A stretch of DNA of 64,000 nucleotides from Hyperoodon ampullatus. Taxonomy: Eukaryota; Chordata; Mammalia; Artiodactyla; Ziphiidae. Within the stretch, counting starts at the first letter, position 1; the number at the start of each line of letters is the position of its first letter. The stretch is from positions 39,030,338 to 39,094,337 of the forward strand of contig OX457061.1 in NCBI GenBank assembly GCA_949752795.1, given 5' to 3'. This document shows positions 56,401 through 64,000 of this stretch, one piece after another. The notes beneath the pieces are model-generated. The model was not told the DNA's origin, ran no database searches, and saw only the letters and a list, made by a program, of their open reading frames with translations. The position numbers and the translations under genes were made by a program.

Positions 56401-57822
56401 AGGCACATGGTAACAGGCACCAAAGTTTTTTTGTTTTCATTTTCCTTTAGTTTATAAGGAGAAAAACTTAAAATTATAAAAATTGTATCTGTTAACTAAA
56501 TTTTAAATTGTGAATCTGGAATTTATATGATTAAACATTATTCTAGTTAAATGTTTTGCTAATAAGGTACTCTTTGCACATCGTTTTAGGGAGAAAAAAA
56601 ATCATGAGGAAACAATATCTTTCCTTAAGGTCAAAAAATTTATATCTTTATGGTTCAGAGTGAAAATATGTTAAAAAGTACTTTAATAGATCAATAATAT
56701 GTGGTAATGTGCCCTTTGTAATGCCCAAGGCAAATAAATTCACTGGATTGTACTCTATTAAGGTAAAAACGTTTATGATTTGCAATTTGTGGGGGAAGAA
56801 GCCAGCAGACCAAATTTAGAAAGTCTGAATTGTAGAATATTTTAAATAAGTGTTGGTATATTTCTGTAAGAATTATAAAGTAAGTCATATATACAAACTA
56901 CAATTATAATTCAGGGTGGGCTTGAGTTATATAAATCTATTATAAGTATTAAGTTTGTACACTCAGGCTCAAGGTTTAGGATGATAATCATTTTGAAGGA
57001 GACCTTAAATTTTTGCATCCATGATAATCATTTTGAAGGAGACCTTAAATTTTTGCATCCTAATGTGGAGAAAAGTAAGTTCTAAAATTTGTGTAGAAAG
57101 ATATTAAAACTTTTTATTTTATAATAATAATCTGGAGTATTTCTGATATACCTGGTGTAATCCAGATTAATAGCATTTGAATGAGATGTTTTTGCAACAC
57201 CGGCTAGATTGGAGAGAAAAATAAATCCCTTTTAAAGTTTGTTTTGCTCTTAATTTGACTTTTGTGTTATAGAAATATTAAACTTTACAAAATATGTTTA
57301 TGTGTGGAGTTTGCCTCCCTTACCCCTTCCTTTCATCCCCACACTTACTTTCTGGGGTAAGGTGACCATATGCTCAGTACATAGGAAGGATGGTCCAGGA
57401 TCAACAAGCAGCCTCACCGCCTGTGGTCACTCTGGTCAGTTTTGGGGACACCATTCCTTTTTCCCACTGTTGACGTTCCTTGAGCCCCTTGAGATGTCGT
57501 ATATATGTTATATTTGATGTTATACTTTTTGCCTATAGTTCTGGTGCAATCTATACGGTGGCAAGAAAAACAATTTTAATATTTCAAGGAATGATAATTT
57601 TTTTGGAACCTAGAAAATGGACTTTTCAGATATATATATATTTTTGGTGAATCTCTTTTCTTTTGATGATGTGTTTGTACCTCAAATAGTCTTTCCAGAT
57701 ATTTTGCTGAAGTTTTTCTCTCCCCTTTTCTTTAGATGGCAGTTACCATAATGATGCTATATGTGTCCAAGCTAAATAAAGTAATTCACTTCCCTGATTT
57801 TGACAAGAAAATTCCTATTAAG
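39379..57822 (+). CDS. SLC35D2: SLC35D2, Golgi nucleotide-sugar transporter, 5' part (exons 1-3)
   Basis: Exons 39379-39530, 55753-55786 and 57736-57822 join in frame to the first 91 residues of SLC35D2, a member of the drug/metabolite transporter fold. The family protein is about 337 residues with ten predicted membrane segments, so roughly 246 residues are missing; I found no exon for the next segment up to 64000. SLC35D2 transports UDP-GlcNAc, and reportedly UDP-glucose and GDP-mannose, into the Golgi lumen in exchange for nucleoside monophosphate. Visible parts: short cytosolic N terminus, TM1 (about 24-46), a TTYRFPSP turn, TM2 (about 54-74) and a basic HFPDFDKK loop. The splice-junction residue is Arg (CG|T), as in the paralogue SLC35D1. 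Confidence 0.95.
39770..40260. other. SLC35D2 intron 1, proximal part
   Basis: Unique-looking intronic sequence after the CpG island. No exon or repeat recognised. Confidence 0.5.
40262..40400 (+). repeat. MIR SINE fragment
   Basis: 'agacccagctccaccattta', 'gctgtgcctcttgggcc' and the following 'gcagttttttcagatgc' align by eye with the MIR consensus. Confidence 0.7.
40580..41760 (+). repeat. Ancient interspersed repeat, two overlapping copies
   Basis: 'accaagcacctactatgtgc' (40600) and 'ctaagcccctgttatatgcc' (40937) each start a block with the widespread mammalian 'tgccaggcactgttctaggc' theme. It is followed by 'gatcagtgaagcctcattaa', 'gggggaagaacattccagca' and 'ctaaatgcaattggaagtcc'. I recognise this as a common old mammalian repeat of probable LINE (L2-like) class but cannot name the family. 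Related sequence occurs at about 7520-7660. Confidence 0.6.
41761..42927. other. SLC35D2 intron 1, unassigned stretch
   Basis: No exon or repeat recognised. Short open frames only. Confidence 0.5.
42928..43040 (+). repeat. MER5-like hAT fragment with poly-T insertion
   Basis: 'cagtggtttccaaacttgct' and 'gtgaatcacttggagag' match the left end of MER5-type elements. A pure T run (42977-42994) interrupts, and 'ccaagtctccagtggtgggt' may be the remainder. Confidence 0.55.
43041..44228. other. SLC35D2 intron 1, unassigned; possible old repeat
   Basis: A moderately GC-rich stretch with overlapping open frames on both strands (up to 147 codons on the minus strand at 43275-43718). None shows a domain, periodic low-complexity code or splice context. 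It may be a decayed old repeat. Confidence 0.4.
44240..44468 (-). repeat. CHR-1 SINE with 9-bp duplication and (AT)n
   Basis: A full CHR-1 copy read on the minus strand from 44468 to its poly-A tail (poly-T, 44261-44278), followed by (AT)n (44237-44260). TTGAAATAT flanks it at 44231-44239 and 44469-44477. The duplication ends in 'atat', so the AT microsatellite may have grown from it, as also suggested at 28750. Confidence 0.93.
44780..45410 (-). repeat. Old L1 3'-end fragment
   Basis: 'ttattatgaaaagtttcaag', 'atacctatacacataccact' and 'ccaattatccccaagatgtt' resemble the reverse-complement 3' region of ancient L1M elements. The right limit is uncertain. Confidence 0.65.
45411..46178. other. 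SLC35D2 intron 1, unassigned stretch
   Basis: AT-rich, no exon recognised, possibly decayed LINE sequence. Confidence 0.45.
46510..50358 (-). pseudogene. L1 ORF2 pseudogene of the 46-53 kb element
   Basis: The start codon is CAT 50356-50358 on the + strand. The N-terminal endonuclease segment (with the QETH motif) is open for about 55 codons, then frameshifts. Later frames keep GDFNT and SDHN (49592-49981), the palm region (48627-49616), FADD (47835-48536) and the Cys-containing C terminus (46942-47316, 46510-46797). At least six frameshifts or stops separate them. Unlike the 23 kb copy, the endonuclease active-site residues themselves remain, but no product is possible. Confidence 0.92.
50365..50593 (-). 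repeat. CHR-1 SINE nested in the L1
   Basis: A full CHR-1 copy with a long T-rich tail (minus-strand A tail, 50365-50400) is flanked by ACCATTTTCTT at 50354-50364 and 50594-50604. It sits in the L1 ORF1-ORF2 junction just upstream of the ORF2 start codon. It therefore postdates the L1. Confidence 0.95.
50646..51538 (-). pseudogene. L1 ORF1 pseudogene of the 46-53 kb element
   Basis: The N-terminal frame is 51305-51538 (77 codons with coiled-coil heptads), the middle part at 50857-51045 and the C-terminal domain at 50646-50870, ending LKELL. Stops and frameshifts separate the three, so ORF1p cannot be made. Confidence 0.88.
51540..53440 (-). promoter_or_regulatory. L1 5' UTR (promoter region) of the 46-53 kb element
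   Basis: About 1.9 kb upstream of ORF1 on the minus strand, GC-richer than the body (52,360-53,250). It ends at the L1 terminus with CCATCTTG (53421-53428), i.e. CAAGATGG on the minus strand, the YY1-type motif that positions L1 transcription starts. The A-rich interval at 52,050-52,230 is low-complexity. Promoter activity is unknown. Confidence 0.7.
53452..54238. other. SLC35D2 intron 1 after the L1, unassigned
   Basis: No exon or clear repeat; T-rich part at 53,650-53,710. Confidence 0.5.
54239..54263. repeat. (GGT)n microsatellite
   Basis: Six to seven GGT units preceded by GTT units. Confidence 0.9.
54330..55460 (-). repeat. Old L1 ORF2/3' fragment, split by a SINE
   Basis: 'agttacctagggccatttgt', 'ttcttcaggattatcttgga' and 'tgcaatattgattctaatcc' are reverse-complement L1M ORF2. 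'ccatgtagccatcatccagt' (55,063 on) is from the same or a second old L1 3' end. It is interrupted at 54595-54715 by a SINE. Confidence 0.75.
54595..54715 (+). repeat. Short CHR-superfamily SINE with 9-bp duplication
   Basis: 'ggacttccctggtggtccag' head, 'ggttcagtccctgttcagga' box and a short A tail. GAATCCTGG flanks it at 54586-54594 and 54716-54724. It is inserted in old L1 sequence. Confidence 0.93.
55540..55752. other. SLC35D2 intron 1, distal end
   Basis: No repeat seen. It leads to the acceptor 'tctttgtag' before exon 2. Confidence 0.5.
55753..55786 (+). CDS. SLC35D2: SLC35D2 coding exon 2 (34 nt microexon-like)
   Basis: A 34-nt exon with acceptor 'tctttgtag' and donor GTAAGT (55787). 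Its first T completes R51 and eleven codons encode [11 protein letters not shown] (52-62), the TM1-TM2 turn and the start of TM2. The match to the family sequence and phase (2 to 0) make it secure despite its size; it is too short to show up as an open frame on its own. Confidence 0.93.
55787..56980. other. SLC35D2 intron 2, proximal part
   Basis: AT-rich intron, no repeat or exon recognised. Confidence 0.5.
56981..57060. repeat. Perfect 40-bp tandem duplication
   Basis: The 40-base unit at 56981-57020 is repeated without a mismatch at 57021-57060. The unit starts ATGATAATCA and ends TTTTGCATCC. There is no internal short-period repeat that would explain slippage. Confidence 0.97.
57061..57735. 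other. SLC35D2 intron 2, distal part
   Basis: No exon or named repeat. A pyrimidine-rich tract (57,700-57,733) forms the exon 3 acceptor. Confidence 0.5.
57736..57822 (+). CDS. SLC35D2: SLC35D2 coding exon 3
   Basis: The acceptor 'ttctttag' precedes 57736 and the donor GTATGT starts at 57823. It is 87 nt, phase 0 to 0, and encodes residues 63-91: most of TM2 followed by the [16 protein letters not shown] loop that is characteristic of SLC35D2. The following exon is outside the window. Confidence 0.95.
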
Positions 57823-58084
57823 GTATGTGATGGAAAGTACATATAGCTATGATGGAAGATGTAGAAATGCTATAGAATTACAAATTGATCTTAAGAGTAC
57901 AGGTCCGCTTCTGTACACATGTGCTTCCTGCTGGCAATGGGTAGAAACTTCTTAGTAAAGATTTCATATCATTCAGTGGTCCACTAATGTAACATAATAA
58001 TAGTAAAAGTATGTGCTTAGCAATGGATATTAAATAAATACTATGTGTCTTCTGAAATGGCAAAGCTTTCTAACAGGAATTGGC

Positions 58085-58310
58085 AGGCTTATCTGGTAAA
58101 CGACCAGATAGCAAATAATTAGGCTTTGTGGGCCAGACCATCTCTGCTGCAGCTATTCAGCTCTGTACTATGAAAACAGCTGTAGATGATACGTATATAA
58201 ATGAATCAGTGTAGTTGTGTTCTAATAAAACTTTATTTGCATAAATAAAAGATGGGTTAGATTTATCTCTTGGGCCCTCCCAATTTGTTGATCCCTGTTT
58301 TAAATTTTCA
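58085..58310 (-). repeat. Old interspersed repeat, probably DNA-transposon-like
   Basis: 'ccagatagcaaataattagg', 'ctttgtgggccagaccatct' and 'ctaataaaactttatttgca' match a very common mammalian repeat whose consensus I recall but whose name I cannot assign. It carries an AATAAA on the + strand. Strand is nominal. Confidence 0.55.
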
Positions 58311-58450
58311 TTTTTAGCTTGGATTGATAACAGTTGTGAGTAGAATGATGAATAAACACATTTTGATATACGTAGTTTTTTTTCCACGGTGGAACTAGAA
58401 ACATGAGACCTGCCATTCCTTCCTGGGAATGTGGAATGGAACTAACTTTT

Positions 58451-58662
58451 TTATTTATTTATTTATTTTGCAGTACGCGGGCCTCTCACTGTTGTGGCCT
58501 CTCCCATTGCGGAGTACAGGCTCCGGACGCACAGGCTCAGTGGCCATGGCTCACGGGCCCAGCCGCTCCACGGCATGTGGGATCTTCCCGGACCGGGGCA
58601 CGAACCCGTGTCCCCTGCATTGGCAGGCAGACTCTCAACCACTGCGCCACCAGGGAAGCCCC
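58451..58662 (-). repeat. CHR-1 SINE with 13-bp duplication
   Basis: A full CHR-1 copy on the minus strand with a (TTTA)n tail. GGAACTAACTTTT at 58438-58450 and 58663-58675 is a perfect duplication. Confidence 0.95.
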
Positions 58663-59537
58663 GGAACTAACTTTTATTGTACAGTTGCTGAGTGACATGC
58701 ATGAGGCCAGACATTTAATTCCTAGAGCAATCCCATACGACAGGTGGTATTAAATCGATCATGGTGACATTTTTGGATTTAGGGAGGTTAAATCAGACTG
58801 CAGTTCCTTGAGAGTGAGGACCTCACATGGTTTGTTCACTGCCATGTCTCTCAGGCCTGGAAAAACACTGGCATCTAGCTCTGGATTATTCATCAGGTCG
58901 ACTAAGCACATGCTTACTGCATCAATAATCAGGGACATCCACAAAAAGAGAAAAACAAAATATTGAAGTATAGGAAAGGTATTAACCCAATCATCAAAAG
59001 AAAAATCAGAATATTGTTGGGGTTGCTTACACTTAGCTTATGATATAATTTTTAAATACTTTGAACAATTGTGAAATATGATCTAGACATAGGAAAAAAG
59101 GCATCATACATGACTGTGTAGTTGAATGAATAATTACCCTTGTAATCATTACCTACGTCATGAGATGGGATCACACAATCCTTCTTTACCCACTATTCTG
59201 ACTTTTGTAGTAATAATTTTCTTGCTTTCTTTGTAAGTTTTCTAAATTTGTATGTATCCTTGAATTCTGTAGTTTAGGTTTGCCTATTTTGGGATGTTAT
59301 ATAAAGGGAATTAAACTCTATATATTCTTTTGTATCTTGCTTCTTTCACTTAATATTATGTTGGTAAGAGTCATCCACATTGTTGTGTGTAGCTGTATTT
59401 TATTTTCATTGTATAAATATATTACAATTTATTTATCTGTTTTACTGTTTATGGTAATTGGGGTTGTTTCTCGTTTGGGCCCTAGAAAAATAAAAAGTAC
59501 TGTTCTGAACATACTGATAGTTGGATCTTGATGCACA

Positions 59538-59917
59538 AGTATTAGTCACCTAAGGCTCCCATAACAAAATACCACAGACTAGGTGGCTTAACAGAAATTT
59601 ATTTTCTCACACTTCCGGAGGCTGGAAGTCCAAGATCAAGGTGCCAACAGGGTTGGTTTCTGATGAGAGTTCTCTCCTTGGCATATAGACAGCTGCCTTC
59701 TCACTGTGACCTCATGTGGCCTTTACTCTGTGCCTATGCACTCCTGGTGTCCCTTCCTCTTCTTATAAGGACACAAGTCCTATTGGATTAGGACCCCACA
59801 TTTATTACCTCATTTAACCTTAATTACCGCCTTAAAGGCCCTATCTTCGCATGCAGTCACCTGGGGGCTAGGGGTTCAAAATGTGAATTTTGAGCAGATA
59901 CAGTTCAGTCCAAAACA
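59538..59917 (-). repeat. Solo MLT1-type LTR with 5-bp duplication
   Basis: On the + strand it starts AGTATTAG (consensus TGTATTAG) and ends CCAAAACA. It contains 'acaaaataccacagactagg', 'gaggctggaagtccaagatc' and 'cttataaggacacaagtcct', the reverse complement of MLT1 LTRs. GCACA flanks it at 59533-59537 and 59918-59922. No internal region is left. It is a fossil endogenous-retrovirus-like LTR, non-coding. Confidence 0.9.
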
Positions 59918-61172
59918 GCACATGTGCGTGGGTTTTTTGGGAAGCTTATCAAGAAGTGAAACTGCTGACTCCTAGGGTGAGCATATTGTCAACTTGAGTA
60001 GATAATGGCAAACTGTTCCCCCAAGTGGTTGTACCAGTTCCCACTCCTGACGAAAGTGCGTGAAGGTCCCTATTGCTCCTCATTCTTGCCAATCCTTGGT
60101 ATGCCAATCATTTTAAATTGTGCTGATCTGGTGGGTGCATAATGACATCTTCTTGACTTTTATTTGCATTTCCCTGTTTATTAATGAGGTTGAGTGCCTT
60201 TTCATTTTTTAGTGCCCATTTTGATATCCTCTTTTGTGAAATACTTGTTCAAGACTTTTGCCCATTTTTCTGTTGGGTTGATGTCTTTTTCTTACTGATT
60301 TGTGTAGGAGTTTTAAAAAATATATTAATGATAGTCCTCTTCTTAGTTATACACAGCATTACAAATATATTTCCCCGCTCTGTTTCATATCTTTTTATTT
60401 TCTTTATTATGTATTTATCTTGTATTCCTTTATCATGTATTCCTTATCATGAAAAGGAATCTTACTTTTAAAATAGTTAAATTTTATCAGTCTTTTCCTT
60501 AATAATTAATCACTATTTTTCTTATTTAGGAAATTCTTCCCTACTCTGAGGTTATGAAGATATTTTTCTAGATAAAAGATATATTGTTTTTCAGAGTTAG
60601 GTTTTTAATCTGCTTGGAGTTGATTTTTGTGCATGGTGTGAGGTAATGGTGTACAATTTCATTTATTTTTTCATTTGTCACAGACTCAGCTGAAAAGTTT
60701 ATCCTTAATATTGTGCCACTTATATCATGGTACTATTTCACATATGTTTCTAAGCTCTCCATGCTTTTTCATTTGTCTATTTGTGTTTCTGCACCATTAC
60801 CTCACAGTCGTAATTACTATTGCTTTATGCAAAATCTTGCTATCTGGTAGAGCAAGTCTTTCCTCCTAAGTTCTTGGTTCTTCACATTTTTATGTGAATA
60901 TTAGAAGCAGGTTGTCAAGTTTCATGAAAAATAACCTTTTGGGATTTTGACTGGAATTGCATTGAAGCTCTAACGCAATTTGGAATGAATTGACATCTTT
61001 AAAGTATTGAATCTTTCAATCCATGTACATGGTATACATACCCCTTCTTTAACTGCCCTCAGTAAAGTTTTATGATTTTCTCTATAGAATTCTAACAGTT
61101 TTTATTAGATTTGTTCTGAGGTACATCTTTTTTTTTTTTTTTTTTGGCTATTGCATGTATCTTTTAAAAACA

Positions 61173-61290
61173 GGGGAATTCCCTGGCAGTCCAGTGGTTA
61201 GGACTCCACACTTCCATTGCAGGGGGCACAGGTTTGATCCCTGGTCAGGAAACTAAGATCCCGCATGCTGCATGGCACGGCCAAAAAACC
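61173..61290 (+). repeat. Short CHR-superfamily SINE
   Basis: 'ggaattccctggcagtccag' head, 'ggtttgatccctggtcagga' box and 'gcacggccaaaaaa' end. No clean duplication was identified. Confidence 0.88.
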
Positions 61291-61334
61291 CCCAGATTAT
61301 TTGGAAAGTTAGAAGTATATCCACTAAAAAATTA

Positions 61335-61761
61335 TTCACAATGTAAAAGTTGAGAGTTATATTTTATTCGGCGGGAATTTTTAGTACTTCAAGCCTGGGA
61401 GGCAGCATTTCAAGTAACTGTGAGAGAACTGCTCAGAGGAGGTGAGGTGAGGACCCAGGACATATAGGAGTTTTGCAACAAAGGGCAGGTGGTCTGAACG
61501 TCAAAAGATTATTGTTAATTAAAGAAAACCGGATATGTCAACTTAAGGAATTTAGAGCTTTTCTATATATGGGAAGATGCAAGAGTCTGGGCTCACTGAA
61601 ATCATTCCTTTGATATGCAGCTCAGCTATCTGGGACCAGTATCCTGTGTTTTTATATCCTGAGTTCCTCAGGGCTCACCAGCTCACCATAGGCTGTGGCT
61701 GCAAAGGTGTGGCTGCAATGGCTGGTGACTGTGACATCCTTTGTTTGCTGATATGGCAGGA
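61335..61761 (-). repeat. LTR-like repeat, copy 1
   Basis: It starts near 'acaatgtaaaagttgag' and ends at 'gctgatatggcagg'. It shares long stretches with copy 2 (62702-63202), e.g. 'gggaagatgcaagagtctgg' and 'agctatctgggaccagtatc'. On the minus strand it has AATAAA near the right place for an LTR poly(A) signal and starts TGCC.. or TGTCC... Probably a cetartiodactyl LTR; family not named. Confidence 0.65.
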
Positions 61762-62202
61762 CATATTCCACTTCTCAGCTACATATTTTTATCTTTCTTT
61801 TGTATATTGTCTTTGTATCTGCAACATTCTAACTTTCATTTCTTTTACTTGCCTTACTGTATAGCACAGGACCTACAGTGCAGTGTTGATAGAAATGGAA
61901 ATACTGGGCATTTTTGTCTGATCTCAAAGGGGAAACTTTTAATATTTCGCCATTAAGTGTATTGTTTGCTGTAGGTTTTTTTGAGATGCCTTTTTTCTGT
62001 GTTCCAGTTGCCTTTTGCTGTAGGGACACAGACACTACCTCTGGATGGAAGGGAGTGTCAAAGTCACATTTTAAGAGTATGTGAGAAGAGAGATATTGCT
62101 ACAGCCATTATGTCTGATTATGGATTTGTCTATTTCTCTTGGCATTTCTGCCAGGTTTTTTGTTTTGTTTTATGTATTTTGAGGCTGTATGATTAGCTGC
62201 CT

Positions 62203-62329
62203 AAATTTTTTTTTTTTTTGATTGCACCTAGTGGCATTCGGGATCTTAGTTTCTTGACCAGAGATAGAACCCATGCCCCTTGCAGTGGAAGTGCAGAGCC
62301 CTAACCATTGGACCGCCAGGGAATTCCCA
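62203..62329 (-). repeat. Short CHR-superfamily SINE with target duplication
   Basis: The right end 'ggaccgccagggaattccc' is the head, with a 'ttgaccagagatagaaccc' box and a poly-T left end. TGCCTAAATTTT-like sequence flanks it (about 62198 and 62334). Confidence 0.9.
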
Positions 62330-62701
62330 TAGGTGCCTAAAATTTTAATTAGTTAAATCTTACTGGTGAATTAAAGTGTTTAATTGTGCACAGTGGAACT
62401 CCTCTGTTTCAGTTCTTTTAGTGTTCCCTTGGAATTCAAAACAGGCATCTCTAACTTATCAAATTATAAAGTTGATTAATTAATGCATTAATTAATCAGC
62501 AGGGGAATTAGCACAAGTAATTTAGCCCATGGTTAGCAGAAACTAGAAGTCAGTACTGTCTTTATTTTGAATTGTATATGGAAATAGGGACAAGTGATTC
62601 TCTTCAACACCTAAGAACCTCTAAAGTTGTAATATCACCAGCCGTGTGATTGTTGAGTCAGTTGTACACTGTTAACCAGAATGTTGTTGACTGAAAAAAA
62701 A

Positions 62702-63202
62702 TGTGCAACGTAAAAGTTGAGAATTATGTTTTATTTTGTGGACAAAATGAGGACTTAAGCCCAGGAGGCAGTCTCTCAGATAGCTCAGGTGGCTCTGAGG
62801 GACTGCTCCCAAGAGGTGAGGGAAGGGCCAGCATATACAGGAGTTTTTGCAAAAAAGACCAGGTAGCTGGAACTTCAAAAGATTATTGTTAGTTAAAGAA
62901 AGCCAGATAGTATCTCAAGCTAATGAATTTAGTGCTTTTCTATGTATGGGAAGATGCAAGAGTCTGGGCTCATTGAAATTATTCCTTTGATGTGACCTTA
63001 GCTATCTGGGACCAGTATCCTCTTCCTTTCCATCCTGAGTCTCCTCAGGGTGCACCATGGGGGTGACTGCAGTGACTGAGGGGTTGGCAGTGGGCAGCCT
63101 GTTTGTCTCCATCCTGAGTTCCCTCAGGGCTCACTTTCAGGGGGGCTGTAGTGGCTATCAAGCCATCAGGCTGCAACATCCTTTGTTTACTGATATGGCA
63201 GG
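62702..63202 (-). repeat. LTR-like repeat, copy 2
   Basis: Same family and orientation as copy 1, about 500 bp and more complete. It has an additional internal part (63,040-63,180) that contains two related 'catcctgagttccctcaggg' type units. The minus strand carries AATAAA near the 3' end of the element. Confidence 0.65.
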
Positions 63203-63688
63203 CCCAAACAATTTTCATTTACAATGTTGATGAATAAAAGGGAAGGTCCTGGATCTATTTTCTTGCTTATGTTTCTTGAGCAAATTTCCTAATAAAGAAA
63301 TTCTGTAACTTTTTTGCAGATGACACATGGTATTTAAAAATCTTTCAAAAGATATCTGAGTTGCACGCTTAGTGTCTTTTTAGTGGAAAAAGAAATGTTG
63401 GAGTCATCTTGATAGCTATGGAGTATTATATTAGTTAAAAAGTTCTTAAAAGTTATCGTATGAGCTTATGAAGGGATTTTTTTTTATTTATGGAAGACTA
63501 GGTGTTACATTTTGTCTCTTTTTCAGTGTGTTCTGAATAATATTTCTCTTAACAATCAGAAAATAATTCAGGAGCTCAGAGCTCAGTAAACCTAATTCAA
63601 GTACAAGCTACATTGTTTAACCTTGGTAGATATTTAATTATTCTAGGCCTTTAAAACAAATAAAGTAACTCCAAAGTAATGTGGCCAG
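63203..63688. other. SLC35D2 intron 3, unassigned
   Basis: AT-rich with no exon or repeat recognised; in particular there is no match to the next SLC35D2 coding segment. Confidence 0.5.
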
Positions 63689-63703
63689 TATACACAACTT
63701 TTT

Positions 63704-63909
63704 TTTTTTTTTTTTGCGGTACACGGGCCTCTCACTATTGTGGCCTCTCCCTTTGCGGAGCACAGGCTCCAGACGCGCAGGCCCAGCAGCCATGGCTCAC
63801 GGGCCCAGCCGCTCTGTGGCACGTGGGATCCTCCTGGACCAGGGCATGAACCCGTGTCCCCTGCATCAACAGGCGGACTCTCAACCACTGCACTACCAGG
63901 GAAGCCCCA
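63704..63909 (-). repeat. CHR-1 SINE with 14-15-bp duplication
   Basis: A full CHR-1 copy on the minus strand with a poly-T left end. TATACACAACTTTTT-type sequence flanks it (63689-63703 and 63910-63924), near perfect. Confidence 0.95.
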
Positions 63910-64000
63910 TATACACAACTTTTTGAAAGTGTCACCAACTGTGTGACACATCAATGGGATATAGACCTTTGCCTTTGTCCAGAAAAGTGCATATATGCAT

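Larger units (their letters stand above)
59150..62100 (-). repeat. Old L1 remnants, antisense, split by later insertions
   Basis: Reverse-complement L1M sequence is seen at about 59,220-59,532, 59,923-61,130 ('tttatttgcatttccctgtt', 'gtgcatggtgtgaggtaatg') and 61,860-61,985 (ORF2-like on the minus strand, 'PTANNTLNGE'). An MLT1 LTR, a SINE and an LTR-like repeat split it, so it is the oldest layer here. Confidence 0.75.

Noticed and set aside
56981..57060. Tandem repeat as a CRISPR-like or satellite array
   Set aside because: Only two units with no spacers in a vertebrate intron: a simple tandem duplication.
61335..63202. The two LTR-like copies as the paired LTRs of one provirus
   Set aside because: The sequence between them is old L1 and a SINE, with no gag/pol-like content, and the copies differ in length and content.
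63203..64000. Possible SLC35D2 exon 4 near the right edge
   Set aside because: No frame there matches the expected next membrane segment, and no acceptor-exon-donor set fits.

Overview
This is a mammalian nuclear window and almost certainly cetacean. It carries many tRNA-derived SINEs of the CHR superfamily: about eight long CHR-1-type copies (roughly 200 bp, with an A-box/B-box head) and several shorter relatives. Many have clear target-site duplications. I saw no BovB or Bov-A elements, which would be expected in a ruminant. The genes and their order (ZNF367, then SLC35D2, same strand) match the conserved block on human 9q22.3.

Layout. 1-7,600 is upstream intergenic DNA with old repeats (MER5A, MIR, LTR-like pieces) and no gene I recognise. 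7,640-9,760 is a CpG-rich block holding the ZNF367 promoter (CCAAT boxes plus E2F-type sites) and exon 1. ZNF367 is complete on the + strand: five coding exons (9131-9541, 27300-27450, 30481-30600, 31918-32056, 34580-34802) join in frame to a 347-residue protein, followed by a roughly 2.3 kb 3' UTR with poly(A) signals near 37,080-37,114. Its 17.8 kb first intron holds an old antisense L1 (about 16.1-21.7 kb) with a solo MaLR LTR and two tandem CHR-1 SINEs inside it. It also holds a Tigger DNA transposon (21.7-27.2 kb) that was later hit by a sense-strand L1.

About 2.2 kb past the ZNF367 end, a second CpG island (about 39,170-39,760) carries exon 1 of SLC35D2, a Golgi nucleotide-sugar transporter. 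Exons 2 (55753-55786) and 3 (57736-57822) follow; the rest of the gene lies beyond the right edge. SLC35D2 intron 1 contains a 7.2 kb essentially full-length antisense L1 (46190-53440) with an 11-bp target-site duplication and a nested CHR-1 SINE. Intron 3 holds an old L1 split by an MLT1-type LTR with intact 5-bp duplications, plus two copies of one LTR-like repeat.

The two genes have unrelated products: a C2H2 zinc-finger transcription factor with a cell-cycle style promoter, and a 10-TM-family transporter. Their proximity is conserved synteny, not an operon. I found no previously undescribed system. The points worth a second look are the nested-insertion chronology, a perfect 40-bp tandem duplication in SLC35D2 intron 2, the ZNF367 promoter with a minimal uORF, an AT-hook-like core beside the zinc fingers, and strong G-quadruplex candidates.
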